From an uncultured Flavobacteriales bacterium (GTDB lineage: Bacteria; Bacteroidota; Bacteroidia; Flavobacteriales_G; NORP312): a DNA stretch of 55,133 nucleotides. Of the stretch, positions 36,263 to 46,039 are shown piece by piece (position 1 is the first letter of the stretch; the number at the start of each line of letters is the position of its first letter). Location of the stretch: NCBI GenBank assembly GCA_905480125.1, contig CAJQPE010000051.1, positions 1-55,133 of the forward strand. The letters run 5' to 3'. A program made the position numbers and the translations under genes. The notes below the pieces were generated by a model, which was given only the letters and a program-made list of their open reading frames with translations, had not been told where the DNA came from and did no database searches.

Positions 36263-36283
36263 TTGAACAATTTTGCAATAGAT

Positions 36284-37051
36284 ATGGAGTTTTTCAAATA
36301 TCAAGGAACGGGAAATGATTTTGTGATTATTGACAATAGAGACAGGTCTGTTAAATTGTCGCAAAAAGAAGTTGCGCATATTTGTGACCGTAGATTTGGT
36401 GTTGGTGCTGATGGATTGATCTTACTGCAAGATCATGCCATTTTAGACTTTGAAATGGTATATTTCAACTCTGACGGTAACGAAAGCAGTATGTGCGGAA
36501 ACGGAGGAAGGTGTTTGATTGCTTTTGCAAGTTCGATTGGCATATTTGATAAACGGTGTGTTTTTCATGCGATAGACGGAAAGCATGAGGGTAAGATTGA
36601 TGGAAGCAAAGTGCATTTAAAAATGACTGACGTTAGTAGAATTGAAAAAGCATCAAATTTCTATTTCATGAATACCGGCTCACCTCATTATGTAATATTT
36701 GTTGAAGATGTTGACCAAATTGACTTAAAAGCTAGGGCTCATAAAGTGCGTTATAGCGATCGATTTAAAAAAGAGGGAACTAACGTAAATTTTGTTGCAC
36801 AAAACAGTGCAAATATCAGAACCTATGAAAGGGGAGTTGAGAACGAAACTTTATCCTGTGGAACTGGAGCTGTAGCATGCGCAATTGGAATGAATTTGGA
36901 AGATCAAGTTAACTATAAAAATAGTTGTGCGCTCAAAACAAAAGGTGGGGATCTGGTAGTTACTTATAATCGTATTTCGGAACAGGAATTCATAAACATT
37001 TGGCTTGTTGGTCCAGCTCAATTTGTTTATAAGGGCACAATAAATGACTAA
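36284..37051 (+). CDS. dapF: Diaminopimelate epimerase
   Basis: Interconverts LL- and meso-diaminopimelate for lysine and peptidoglycan synthesis. The 255 residues start at the ATG at 36284 (MEFFKYQGTGNDFVI); an upstream TTG would lie within the -7 box. The two catalytic cysteines are present at Cys71 (MCGNGGRC) and Cys192 (LSCGTGAVA). It overlaps the following gene by 8 bases and heads an operon that also includes the lytic transglycosylase mltG, which is consistent with cell-wall metabolism. Confidence 0.95.
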   Translation: MEFFKYQGTGNDFVIIDNRDRSVKLSQKEVAHICDRRFGVGADGLILLQDHAILDFEMVYFNSDGNESSMCGNGGRCLIAFASSIGIFDKRCVFHAIDGKHEGKIDGSKVHLKMTDVSRIEKASNFYFMNTGSPHYVIFVEDVDQIDLKARAHKVRYSDRFKKEGTNVNFVAQNSANIRTYERGVENETLSCGTGAVACAIGMNLEDQVNYKNSCALKTKGGDLVVTYNRISEQEFINIWLVGPAQFVYKGTIND

Positions 37052-37571
37052 TTACTTAATTCATAATATAAAACCGTTTGGCTGCTTTGACAGTGGAATG
37101 TATTTAGTCATTCTTCATGCAAACGACATACCACCTCACATAGGAATTATTTACAATGAAAAATATTTTTCACTAACAGTTTCGGGGCAAACCCTTGGAG
37201 ATGACTCTAAGGTGCTAAAGAAGCTAATTCATAGAAAGCAGATAAAAACCTTATTTATTAAACTTGCTCGCGCTCTAAATTCAAAGGATAATATTAGGAA
37301 TACTTTTATGGAGAAGAAAAGAGTTCATGGAAATATTACCTGTTTATTTCCAATAAAAAAGGTCTTAGCTGAAATGTACTCTAAGTCAATTACAAGAGCT
37401 AAATTTATTTATGAGGTATTACCTTTATTATATGAAACTAAAAGTATAGAAGATGTTTATCATCTTAACATGAATGACGAAATTGAAAGTGGTACATTTT
37501 CTCTTAAACGATACACAATGGATGACATAATAAATCGTATTAAATCATATGAAACTGAGGAATTATGTTAA
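37044..37571 (+). CDS. Conserved-looking hypothetical protein in the dapF-mltG operon
   Basis: A 175-residue soluble protein that I do not recognise. Near its start it has SGMYLVILHANDIPPHIGII, then KYFSLTVSGQTLGDD and a Lys-rich helix-forming middle; it ends in DDIINRIKSYETEELC. No signal peptide, membrane helix or catalytic motif is visible. It overlaps dapF by 8 bases and the acetyltransferase by 7, so it is translated with them. An early HxxxPPHxG pattern might bind a metal, but this is only a guess. Confidence 0.75.
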   Translation: MTNYLIHNIKPFGCFDSGMYLVILHANDIPPHIGIIYNEKYFSLTVSGQTLGDDSKVLKKLIHRKQIKTLFIKLARALNSKDNIRNTFMEKKRVHGNITCLFPIKKVLAEMYSKSITRAKFIYEVLPLLYETKSIEDVYHLNMNDEIESGTFSLKRYTMDDIINRIKSYETEELC

Positions 37572-38083
37572 AAGGAAGTAAAGTGACGCTAAGAGCAATG
37601 GAACCAAGTGATATCGAGGTTTTGTTTGCTTGGGAAAATGATGTTGATAATTGGCAGATTAGCAATACACACGCACCCTTTTCAAGACATATACTTGAGC
37701 AGTTCGTAAACAGTGAAAATGATATTTTTAGCAATAAACAATTAAGGTTGATGATTGAAGAAAATGAATCCAGCTTAACTGTTGGTGCAGTTGATTTGTT
37801 TGAGTTTGATCCATTGCATCTTAAGGCAGGAGTTGGAATTCTAATCGCTGAGCATGAGTTCAGAGGAAAAGGTCTTGCAAAAGAATCGCTGCAATTATTA
37901 ATTGAATATGCTTTTGATATTATAAACTTGCATCAATTGTTTTGTCATATTGAAATAAAAAACACAAGAAGTTTAGAGTTGTTTCAAGGGTTGGGTTTTG
38001 AAATCACAGGAACAAAAAAAGATTGGAGTATGAACAATGGAGAATGGGAAAACCAATACTTTCTTCAGTTGATAAGCGGCTGA
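37565..38083 (+). CDS. GNAT family N-acetyltransferase (RimJ/RimL-like)
   Basis: Acetyl-CoA-dependent acetyltransferase of 172 residues. It has the RimJ/RimL-type start KGSKVTLRAMEPSDIEVLFAW and the acetyl-CoA loop EHEFRGKGLAKESLQLL (about 98-114), plus a NLHQLFCHIEIKNTRSLELF helix pair typical of the family. The acceptor is unknown. The ATG overlaps the preceding gene by 7 bases, and mltG starts 3 bases after its stop, so it sits within the operon. Confidence 0.88.
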   Translation: MLKGSKVTLRAMEPSDIEVLFAWENDVDNWQISNTHAPFSRHILEQFVNSENDIFSNKQLRLMIEENESSLTVGAVDLFEFDPLHLKAGVGILIAEHEFRGKGLAKESLQLLIEYAFDIINLHQLFCHIEIKNTRSLELFQGLGFEITGTKKDWSMNNGEWENQYFLQLISG

Positions 38084-38086
38084 AGA

Positions 38087-39142
38087 ATGGTGAAAATTAA
38101 AGGAAAATTCCTCATAAAAATTATTGTTGCAATTATTTCTATTCTCAGCATCGGTACTGGATTTACTGGATTACATTACTATAATATAATTTGGAAATCG
38201 AATATTACAACTGAGCTAGAAAAAGACGGTCTATTTTATATACAAACTGGCGCATCATTTGATGATGTGGCAAATTCGCTTTACGAAAAAGGGATCATAC
38301 ATGATCTCAGTTCATTTATTTGGGTGGGTGAGTACATGAAGTACAACACCAATATTAAACCAGGTAGGTATCAATTGAAAACTGGATTAAATAACAAACA
38401 GTTAATTTCGTTGTTACGTTCTGGCGAGCAAGTTCCGGTAATTTTAACATTTAACAATATTCGTCTCAGGAAAGAGTTGGCGGGCACTATTGCAAAACAA
38501 ATTGAAGCAGATTCGGCTTCGATCGCGGCAATATTTGATGACCCAGAATTGCATAAAAAATATGGATTTAATAGAGAAACGTTTTTTAGTATGTTTATTC
38601 CTAACACATATGAGTTTAAGTGGAATACTAATACGGAACAATTTGTCGAAAGGATGGCAAGTGAATACAAGAATTTTTGGAATGACGTCAGGAAGGGAAA
38701 GGCCAAAAAGTTGAAATTAGGGCAGTCGGAGGTGTCAACTCTTGCGTCCATCGTTCAAAAGGAAACAGCACAAAGTGACGAAAAGCCAATTATAGCTGGA
38801 GTTTATCATAATCGAATAAAAAAGGGAATGAAGTTAGAAGCGGATCCAACTTTAATATATGCAATCGGAGATTTTACAATAAGAAGAGTTCTTAATAAGC
38901 ATAAAGAAGTTAAATCTCCTTACAATACCTATATTTATAAGGGGCTGCCACCTGGTCCAATTTGTTTGCCTGAAATTTCGTCTATAGACGCAGTATTAAA
39001 TAGAGTGGACCACCAATACATTTTCTTTTGCGCAAAGGAAGATTTTTCTGGATATCATAATTTCGCAATCACTTATTCTGCGCATAAAGCAAATGCAAGA
39101 AAATTTCACAAAGCGATGAATAAAGCTAAAATTTTTAAATAA
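38087..39142 (+). CDS. mltG: Endolytic transglycosylase MltG
   Basis: Inner-membrane enzyme that cuts nascent glycan strands and ends their growth. The 351 residues have one N-terminal membrane helix (about 6-28), a LysM-like subdomain (about 45-100), and the YceG catalytic domain with the active-site Glu in SIVQKETAQ and the following VYHNRIKKGMKLEADPT and IAGVYHN motifs. The order and length fit the family. It lies 3 bases after the GNAT gene and its stop shares a base with the ATG of the mutase (TAATG). Confidence 0.94.
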   Translation: MVKIKGKFLIKIIVAIISILSIGTGFTGLHYYNIIWKSNITTELEKDGLFYIQTGASFDDVANSLYEKGIIHDLSSFIWVGEYMKYNTNIKPGRYQLKTGLNNKQLISLLRSGEQVPVILTFNNIRLRKELAGTIAKQIEADSASIAAIFDDPELHKKYGFNRETFFSMFIPNTYEFKWNTNTEQFVERMASEYKNFWNDVRKGKAKKLKLGQSEVSTLASIVQKETAQSDEKPIIAGVYHNRIKKGMKLEADPTLIYAIGDFTIRRVLNKHKEVKSPYNTYIYKGLPPGPICLPEISSIDAVLNRVDHQYIFFCAKEDFSGYHNFAITYSAHKANARKFHKAMNKAKIFK

Positions 39143-40545
39143 TGGATATAAAGTTTGGTACTGACGGATGGAGGGCCATTATCGCTAAAGAATATACAGT
39201 TGAAAATGTTGCAAGAGTTACTAAAGGCGTTTGCACATATTTAAAAAAGCACTTTGATAGTCCTTCTGTGGTCATCGGACATGACTGTCGTTTTGCTGGT
39301 GATTTATTCGAAGAAACTGCGGTTAAGGTTTTTTGTGAAAATGGAATCTTCGTTAAAATGGCGATAGGCTATGTTTCAACTCCGATGGTTTCGCTAGGGA
39401 CCTTAAAACTTAAAGCTTCAATAGGTCTTATAATAACAGCTAGCCATAATCCTTCGGCTTATAGCGGATACAAATTAAAAGGTCCTTATGGCGGACCTTT
39501 ATTGAAGGATGGAATAAAAGAAGTAGAAAGCTATATACCAGATTCGATTGATTTTAACTTTGATTCGTCTTCTCTAGAAGAATGGAAAGAAAGGGGATTT
39601 ATTGAAATTGTTGACTTAGAGACATTGTATTGTAATCAAGTTGAAGCTTGTTTCGATTTGGATGCTATTCGAAAGTCTAATATGATATTTGCATATGATG
39701 CAATGTATGGTTCTGGACAAAATGTAATCAAACGTTTGTTGCCAAATGTAAAACGATTCAGATGCGAACATAATCCACATTTTTATGGAATTTCTCCAGA
39801 ACCGATAATGAGAAATTTAGGCCCATTTTCTGAATACATTAAAGACGAAGGAGACATAGATTGTGCCTTAGTTAATGATGGGGATGCGGACAGAATTGGT
39901 ATGATGGATGGTAAGGGAAATTACATTGACTCCCATCACATCATGTTATTGTTAATCAATTATCTATATAAATACAAAGGCTATAATGGTAAGGTTGCAA
40001 CTGGTTTTTCAAGTTCAGTTAAGATTAAACAGCTATGCGATTATTACGGATTGGATTTAGATATTGTTCCAATTGGCTTTAAGCATATCTGTGGAATAAT
40101 GCTTGAAGAAGAAATAATAATGGGTGGTGAAGAAAGTGGAGGAATTGCTCTGCAGGGACATATACCAGAACGAGATGGTATATGGAACGGATTGGTTATC
40201 TGGGAGTTTATTGTCAAAAGCGACAAAACAATTGAAGAACTAATTCAGGAAGTTTATGATTTAGTTGGTAAATTTGCTTTTGAACGTATTGATCTCACTC
40301 TATCCCATGAACTGAAAGAGTCTATTATTGCAAAATGCAAGGCCGAAGAGTACCAGCAGTTTGGCGAATATAAAGTTGAGCGCTTTGAAAATTTAGATGG
40401 TTACAAATATTTTTTAAGTGAAAGCGAGTGGGTGATGATACGTCCATCAGGAACAGAGCCAGTTTTGAGAACTTATGCAGAAAGTTTGACACAAGAAGGT
40501 GCTTTTAAAATTCTGAAAGCTTGTCATGCTGTAATTTTAAACTAA
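39142..40545 (+). CDS. Phosphohexomutase (phosphoglucomutase/phosphomannomutase family)
   Basis: Interconverts hexose 1- and 6-phosphates. The 467 residues start MDIKFGTDGWRAII. The phosphoserine motif TASHNP puts the catalytic Ser at 101, the metal loop is DGDADRIG, the sugar-specificity loop is GGEESGG and the phosphate-binding loop is RPSGTEP. Specificity for glucose, mannose or glucosamine phosphate cannot be read safely. It is the last gene of the dapF operon and is followed by a bidirectional terminator. Confidence 0.92.
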   Translation: MDIKFGTDGWRAIIAKEYTVENVARVTKGVCTYLKKHFDSPSVVIGHDCRFAGDLFEETAVKVFCENGIFVKMAIGYVSTPMVSLGTLKLKASIGLIITASHNPSAYSGYKLKGPYGGPLLKDGIKEVESYIPDSIDFNFDSSSLEEWKERGFIEIVDLETLYCNQVEACFDLDAIRKSNMIFAYDAMYGSGQNVIKRLLPNVKRFRCEHNPHFYGISPEPIMRNLGPFSEYIKDEGDIDCALVNDGDADRIGMMDGKGNYIDSHHIMLLLINYLYKYKGYNGKVATGFSSSVKIKQLCDYYGLDLDIVPIGFKHICGIMLEEEIIMGGEESGGIALQGHIPERDGIWNGLVIWEFIVKSDKTIEELIQEVYDLVGKFAFERIDLTLSHELKESIIAKCKAEEYQQFGEYKVERFENLDGYKYFLSESEWVMIRPSGTEPVLRTYAESLTQEGAFKILKACHAVILN

Positions 40546-40573
40546 TAAATATCAGTATATTTCAAAGAAACAT

Positions 40574-40606
40574 AAAAAAGCTGAATCATTTGATTCAGCT
40601 TTTTTT
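40574..40606. terminator. Bidirectional terminator between phosphohexomutase and clpC
   Basis: AGCTGAATCA (40579-40588) pairs perfectly with TGATTCAGCT (40591-40600), flanked by A6 and T7 that extend the pairing. It can serve both the plus-strand operon and the minus-strand clpC. Confidence 0.9.
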
Positions 40607-40629
40607 CTAAATTACAATTCGTAGTACTT

Positions 40630-43161
40630 TTATTCTTTTTCTTTCTTTTTTTTCGGTTTAGAAATCTTAATAATGATTTCATCATTTTTTAAGACAACAT
40701 TAATTGTGTCGCCTTCTTCGATGTTTGACTTAATTATTTCTTCTGCTAAAGGATCTTCTAGTAGTTTTTGAATCGCCCTTTTTAAAGGTCTTGCGCCAAA
40801 TTGAGAATCGAAGCCTTTATCAGCAATAAAGTCTTTGGCTTCACTGGTTATTTTTACTTTATATCCTAGCTCATTAATTCTTCCATAAAGTCCATTCAGC
40901 TCAATATCAATGATTTCATGAATATTTTCTCTGTCAAGAGAGTTAAACATTACAACATCATCAATTCGATTAAGAAATTCAGGAGCAAATGCTTTTTTCA
41001 AAGCACCTTCAATAACACCTTTTGCGAGATCACTTGATTGATTTTCTTTTGCTTTGGTTCCAAAACCGACACCTGAACCAAAATCTTTCAATTGGCGAGC
41101 ACCAATATTTGAGGTCATTATTATGATGGTATTTTTGAAATCAACTTTTCTACCTAAACTATCTGTTATTTGTCCATCATCTAAAGCTTGCAGTAACAAG
41201 TTAAATACATCTGGGTGGGCTTTTTCGATTTCATCAAGTAAAACAACAGAATATGGTCTTCTTCTTACCTTTTCGGTTAACTGGCCACCTTCTTCGTAAC
41301 CAACGTATCCCGGAGGCGCACCAACTAATCTAGAAATGGCGAATTTTTCCATGTATTCACTCATGTCAATTCTTATTAGTGCATCTGCATTGTCAAACAA
41401 AAAATTTGATAAAACTTTAGCAAGCTGTGTTTTTCCAACGCCGGTTGGCCCTAAAAAGATAAATGAACCAATTGGCTTGTTTGGGTCTTTTAGGCCTGCT
41501 CGATTTCTCTGAATAGCCTTGACGACCTTTTTAATGGCATCATCTTGTCCAATAACAGAGCCTTGCATCTCCTCACACATGTTTACCAGGCGATTACCCT
41601 CTTTCTGAGCAATTCTTTGTATTGGAACGCCAGTCATCATAGCAACAACTTCTGCTACGTTATCTTCAGTAACTATTTCTCGATGAGATTTGGTTTCTTC
41701 TTCCCATTTTTTCTGCTCAACGTCTAGCTGTTCTAGCAGTTGTCGTTCTTTATCTCTTAACTGAGCTGCTTCTTCATATTTCTGGCTCCGAACTACTTCA
41801 TTTTTTTCTTCTTTAATGTCTTCAATTTTTTCTTCAAGCTCAATTACTGCTTTTGGAACCTTTATATTGGTAATATGAACTCTGGAACCAGCTTCATCTA
41901 ATGCATCAATTGCTTTGTCAGGAAGATGTCTGTCACTGATATATCTGTTTGTTAACTTAACGCAAGCTTCTAGTGCCTCTTTAGTGTAGTTAACATTATG
42001 ATGTTCTTCGTATTTCTCTTTGATGTTTCCAAGAATTTCAATAGTCTCTTCAATAGATGTAGCTTCAACCAACACCTTTTGAAACCTCCTTTCTAGAGCG
42101 CCATCTTTTTCAATGTGTTGACGGAATTCATCAAGAGTTGTTGCCCCGATACATTGAATTTCGCCTCTGGCTAATGCTGGTTTAAACATATTTGAGGCAT
42201 CCATAGATCCGGAAGCACCACCGGCTCCAATTATCGTATGGATTTCATCTATAAATAGAATCACTTCTGGCGATTTTTGAAGCTCATTCATTACAGCTTT
42301 CATTCTCTCCTCGAATTGACCACGGTATTTTGTGCCAGCAACTAAAGAAGCTAAATCAAGGGTAACAACCCTTTTACCAAAAAGTACTCTGGAAACTTTT
42401 TTTTGCGTGATTCTTAAAGCAAGTCCTTCAGCGATCGCAGATTTGCCAACGCCCGGTTCCCCGATAAGAATTGGATTGTTCTTTTTTCTTCTGCTTAATA
42501 TTTGTGAAACTCTTTCAATTTCCTTTTCTCTACCAACAATAGGATCTAACTTCCCTTCTTCCCCCAATTTTGTTAGGTCTCTTCCAAAATTATCCAAAAC
42601 CGGGGTTTTAGATTTTGGATCAACAGGCTTTTTTGAAGAGCGACTAAACTCGTCTTCAACCTCTTCATCACCATCGGAAGGGGTGTTTGGAAATTCTGCT
42701 TGAGGTCCAATAGGAAATTCGTTATTATCAGCTAGATTATCTAGTTCATCTTTTACCATGTCGTAATTTACATTAAAATGTCTAAGTGCCCGGCTAGCAA
42801 CATTATTGTCGTCTTTAAGTATAGATAACAACAAATGTTCAGTGCCTATTGTGTTGCTTTTAAAAAGTTTTGCTTCTAAATACGTTATTTTTAAAGTTTT
42901 TTCTGCTTGCTTAACAAGAGGAATATTTCCATTTGAGTTACTTTTAGAGTTGTCAACAGCAATTGACTGTTCAACCATTTTTCTCAAATCTAGAACAGTA
43001 ACTCCAAGCGATTTTAATATTCTTATAGCTGTTCCTTCACCTTCGCGGATAATGCCAAGCAAGAAATGCTCTGTTCCAATGTAATCATGACCTAGTCGAA
43101 GTGCTTCTTCTCTACTAAATGTAATTACATCTCTTACTCTAGGTGAAAAATTCGCTTCCAT
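40630..43161 (-). CDS. clpC: ATP-dependent Clp protease ATPase subunit ClpC
   Basis: Hsp100 unfoldase that feeds proteins to ClpP. The 843 residues have two N-terminal Clp repeats (about 5-145), AAA module 1 with Walker A GEPGVGKS, a UVR-type middle helix (KYEEAAQLRDKERQLLEQL), AAA module 2 with GPTGVGKT and the VVLLDEIEKAHPD Walker B, and a basic C-terminal tail ending PKKKKEKE. The UVR region separates ClpC from ClpB. The gene is divergent from gyrA and ends at the shared terminator. Confidence 0.95.
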   Translation of the reverse strand: MEANFSPRVRDVITFSREEALRLGHDYIGTEHFLLGIIREGEGTAIRILKSLGVTVLDLRKMVEQSIAVDNSKSNSNGNIPLVKQAEKTLKITYLEAKLFKSNTIGTEHLLLSILKDDNNVASRALRHFNVNYDMVKDELDNLADNNEFPIGPQAEFPNTPSDGDEEVEDEFSRSSKKPVDPKSKTPVLDNFGRDLTKLGEEGKLDPIVGREKEIERVSQILSRRKKNNPILIGEPGVGKSAIAEGLALRITQKKVSRVLFGKRVVTLDLASLVAGTKYRGQFEERMKAVMNELQKSPEVILFIDEIHTIIGAGGASGSMDASNMFKPALARGEIQCIGATTLDEFRQHIEKDGALERRFQKVLVEATSIEETIEILGNIKEKYEEHHNVNYTKEALEACVKLTNRYISDRHLPDKAIDALDEAGSRVHITNIKVPKAVIELEEKIEDIKEEKNEVVRSQKYEEAAQLRDKERQLLEQLDVEQKKWEEETKSHREIVTEDNVAEVVAMMTGVPIQRIAQKEGNRLVNMCEEMQGSVIGQDDAIKKVVKAIQRNRAGLKDPNKPIGSFIFLGPTGVGKTQLAKVLSNFLFDNADALIRIDMSEYMEKFAISRLVGAPPGYVGYEEGGQLTEKVRRRPYSVVLLDEIEKAHPDVFNLLLQALDDGQITDSLGRKVDFKNTIIIMTSNIGARQLKDFGSGVGFGTKAKENQSSDLAKGVIEGALKKAFAPEFLNRIDDVVMFNSLDRENIHEIIDIELNGLYGRINELGYKVKITSEAKDFIADKGFDSQFGARPLKRAIQKLLEDPLAEEIIKSNIEEGDTINVVLKNDEIIIKISKPKKKKEKE

Positions 43162-43346
43162 AATTCAAATAAACTCAAATAAATTGATAAAAAAACACAA
43201 AAAGCAGACATATTTTTACTTTTCTCAAAGGTAGTGAGTGTGCTCACATGAATTCTTTTAATCACTACTTGTTTTATTAACAATGAAACCCCGAATTTTG
43301 TTAATAACCCCCTTGTTTTTTTAGAATTTTTGAATAACGTAATGTC

Positions 43347-43354
43347 TATTTTCG
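43347..43354 (+). promoter_or_regulatory. Candidate -7 box for gyrA
   Basis: TATTTTCG, a TAnnTTCG variant, ends 34 bases before the gyrA ATG. A TTG at 43330-43332 is only 14 bases upstream, shorter than the usual spacing. Confidence 0.45.
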
Positions 43355-43388
43355 ATTTGTTTTTGAACACATATAATATAGATTAGAA

Positions 43389-46007
43389 ATGGCTGAAGGA
43401 GAAAAAATAATTCAGGTGAATATAGAGGAAGAAATGAAGACCGCATACATTGATTATTCGATGTCTGTGATTGTTTCAAGAGCTTTGCCAGATGTTCGCG
43501 ATGGACTAAAACCCGTTCATAGAAGAGTTTTGTTTGGGATGCAAGATTTAGGTGTTCGTGCGACAGGTTCGCATAAAAAATCTGCTAGAATTGTTGGTGA
43601 GGTTTTAGGTAAATATCACCCACATGGCGATACATCAGTCTATGACTCTATGGTTCGGATGGCTCAAGAGTGGTCTTTACGTTACCCATTGGTAGATGGC
43701 CAGGGTAACTTTGGATCTGTTGACGGTGATAGTCCAGCAGCTATGAGATATACAGAAGCAAGATTAAAAAAAATTGCTGAAGAAATGTTGGCCGACCTTG
43801 ATAAGGAAACGGTTGATTTTAGTCTTAATTTTGATGATACTTTAAATGAACCCACCGTATTGCCGGCGGCATTTCCGCAATTATTGGTTAACGGCGCTAG
43901 CGGAATCGCAGTTGGTATGGCTACAAATATGGCTCCGCATAACTTAACTGAGGTTATTAACGGAACAATTGCTTACATAGATAATAGAAATATCGATATA
44001 GCAGGATTAATGCAGTATGTAAAAGCTCCAGATTTTCCAACAGGAGGTATTATTTATGGTTATGAAGGAGTTAAGAACGCCCTAGAGACTGGTAAAGGTC
44101 GTGTTGTTATGCGTGCTCAGTCGACAATTGAAGAAACTAAATCCGGTAAAGAACAGATTATCGTCACTGAAATTCCCTATCAAGTAAATAAGGCCGACAT
44201 GATTAAGCGTACTGCGGATCTTGTAAATGAAAAAAAAATTGAAGGTATTTCAGATATTAGAGATGAGTCTGATAGAAATGGTATGCGTATCGTTTACGAA
44301 TTAAAACGTGAGGCGATTACAAATGTTGTGTTAAATAACTTATTTAAGTATACAGCTCTGCAAACATCTTTTAGTTGCAATAATATTGCTTTAGTAGGGG
44401 GTAGGCCGGTAGTATGTAATCTAAAAGATTTAATTCATCACTTTGTTGAACACAGGCACGATGTTGTTATTCGTAGAACAAAATACGAACTTCGAAAAGC
44501 AGAAGAAAGAGCTCACATATTAGAAGGTTTAATCATTGCAAGTGACAATATTGATGAGGTGATAAAAATTATTAGAGCAGCTTCTAATCCAGACCAAGCT
44601 AGAGAGGATTTAATGAAACGTTTTCAACTTTCAGAAATTCAAGCCAAGGCAATTGTTGAAATGAGATTACGTCAGTTAACAGGTCTTGAACAGACGAAGT
44701 TAAGAACAGAGTACGAAGAAGTTATGAAGTTCATAGAAGAAATGAAAGCAATTCTTGCATCAGAGGAAATGAGAATGAACATCATCAAAGAAGAACTTAT
44801 TGTTATTAAAGAAAAATATGGTGACGAAAGACGAAGTGAAATAGTTTATGCAGCTGATGATTTTAGTATTGAAGATATGATTCCTAATGAACAGGTCGCT
44901 GTTACTATTTCTCATATGGGTTATATTAAACGAACGTTATTAAGTGAATATAGATTACAAAATAGAGGTGGAGTTGGCTCTAAAGGCACCGCAACTCGTA
45001 ACGAAGATTTCCTAGAGCACTTATTTACTGCTACAACGCATAATTACTTATTAATATTTACACAAAAAGGAAAATGCTTCTGGATGAGAGTATTCGAAGT
45101 TCCTGAAGGCTCGAAGCAATCAAAAGGTAGAGCTATTCAAAATTTGATTAGCATAGAACAGGATGATAAAGTGATGGCATACATTAGTGTCGAAAATCTT
45201 AAAGATGAAGATTATGTGAAAAAGAATTTCATTGTAATGTGTACTAAAAACGGTGTCATTAAGAAAACTACATTGGAGGCATACTCACGTCCACGCGCTA
45301 ATGGAATTATTGCTATTAATGTGCGAGAAGGTGATGAATTACTCGAAGCAAAGTTAACTAACGGGTCTAACGAGGTTGTATTAGCTAGTAAGGCGGGTAG
45401 AGCTATTCGTTTTAATGAAGAAAAAGTTCGCCCAATGGGCAGAGGTGCTTCTGGGGTAAGAGGTTTAAAACTTGCTAACGATAAAGACGAAGTTGTAGGG
45501 ATGATAACCGTGGAAGATGCCCAAGTGCAAACAGTGCTTGTTGTTTCTGAGAATGGCTATGGTAAACGCACTATGCTAGACGATGAAGATGGTGAAGCAG
45601 TATATAGAGTTACAAACCGAGGAGGTAAAGGCGTTAAGACACTTAATGTAACCGATAAAACTGGGGCATTAATTTCAATTAAGGTAGTCACAGATGAAGA
45701 TGATTTAATGATTATCAATAAATCAGGAATCGTAATTCGTTTGGCCGTAGAGAACCTTCGTGTTATGGGCAGAGCAACTCAGGGTGTGAAATTGATAAAT
45801 TTAAAAGGAAAAGATCAAATTGCTGCTATTGCTAAGGTTGAACACAGTGATGAAGAGGCAGAACTATCAGAGGGTGTTGAGAACGCTGAAACGTTAGAAG
45901 GAGAGGATGCTGCGGCTAGTGAAATTTCTACAGATGAATCTGAAGATAAATCTGGTGTAGGAGATGAGTCTGGTACAGATATTGAAGACACTGATTCTGA
46001 AGATTAA
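43389..46007 (+). CDS. gyrA: DNA gyrase subunit A
   Basis: Breakage-reunion subunit that introduces negative supercoils. The 872 residues begin [20 protein letters not shown], with the catalytic Tyr121 in MRYTEARL. In the quinolone-binding region the sequence is [13 protein letters not shown]: Thr82 and Asp86 match E. coli Ser83 and Asp87. The C-terminal beta-pinwheel has the GyrA box [10 protein letters not shown], which supports gyrase rather than ParC, and the final about 55 residues form a very acidic tail. A TPR gene follows after 32 bases. Confidence 0.97.
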   Translation: MAEGEKIIQVNIEEEMKTAYIDYSMSVIVSRALPDVRDGLKPVHRRVLFGMQDLGVRATGSHKKSARIVGEVLGKYHPHGDTSVYDSMVRMAQEWSLRYPLVDGQGNFGSVDGDSPAAMRYTEARLKKIAEEMLADLDKETVDFSLNFDDTLNEPTVLPAAFPQLLVNGASGIAVGMATNMAPHNLTEVINGTIAYIDNRNIDIAGLMQYVKAPDFPTGGIIYGYEGVKNALETGKGRVVMRAQSTIEETKSGKEQIIVTEIPYQVNKADMIKRTADLVNEKKIEGISDIRDESDRNGMRIVYELKREAITNVVLNNLFKYTALQTSFSCNNIALVGGRPVVCNLKDLIHHFVEHRHDVVIRRTKYELRKAEERAHILEGLIIASDNIDEVIKIIRAASNPDQAREDLMKRFQLSEIQAKAIVEMRLRQLTGLEQTKLRTEYEEVMKFIEEMKAILASEEMRMNIIKEELIVIKEKYGDERRSEIVYAADDFSIEDMIPNEQVAVTISHMGYIKRTLLSEYRLQNRGGVGSKGTATRNEDFLEHLFTATTHNYLLIFTQKGKCFWMRVFEVPEGSKQSKGRAIQNLISIEQDDKVMAYISVENLKDEDYVKKNFIVMCTKNGVIKKTTLEAYSRPRANGIIAINVREGDELLEAKLTNGSNEVVLASKAGRAIRFNEEKVRPMGRGASGVRGLKLANDKDEVVGMITVEDAQVQTVLVVSENGYGKRTMLDDEDGEAVYRVTNRGGKGVKTLNVTDKTGALISIKVVTDEDDLMIINKSGIVIRLAVENLRVMGRATQGVKLINLKGKDQIAAIAKVEHSDEEAELSEGVENAETLEGEDAAASEISTDESEDKSGVGDESGTDIEDTDSED

Positions 46008-46039
46008 ATATATTTGCATAAAATTTTAAGATTAATAAG

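Noticed and set aside
43134-43370. 78-codon minus-strand frame upstream of clpC
   Set aside because: It overlaps the clpC start, has a Lys/Phe-rich composition typical of AT-rich intergenic DNA and no recognisable feature; the region is better explained as the divergent clpC/gyrA promoter region.
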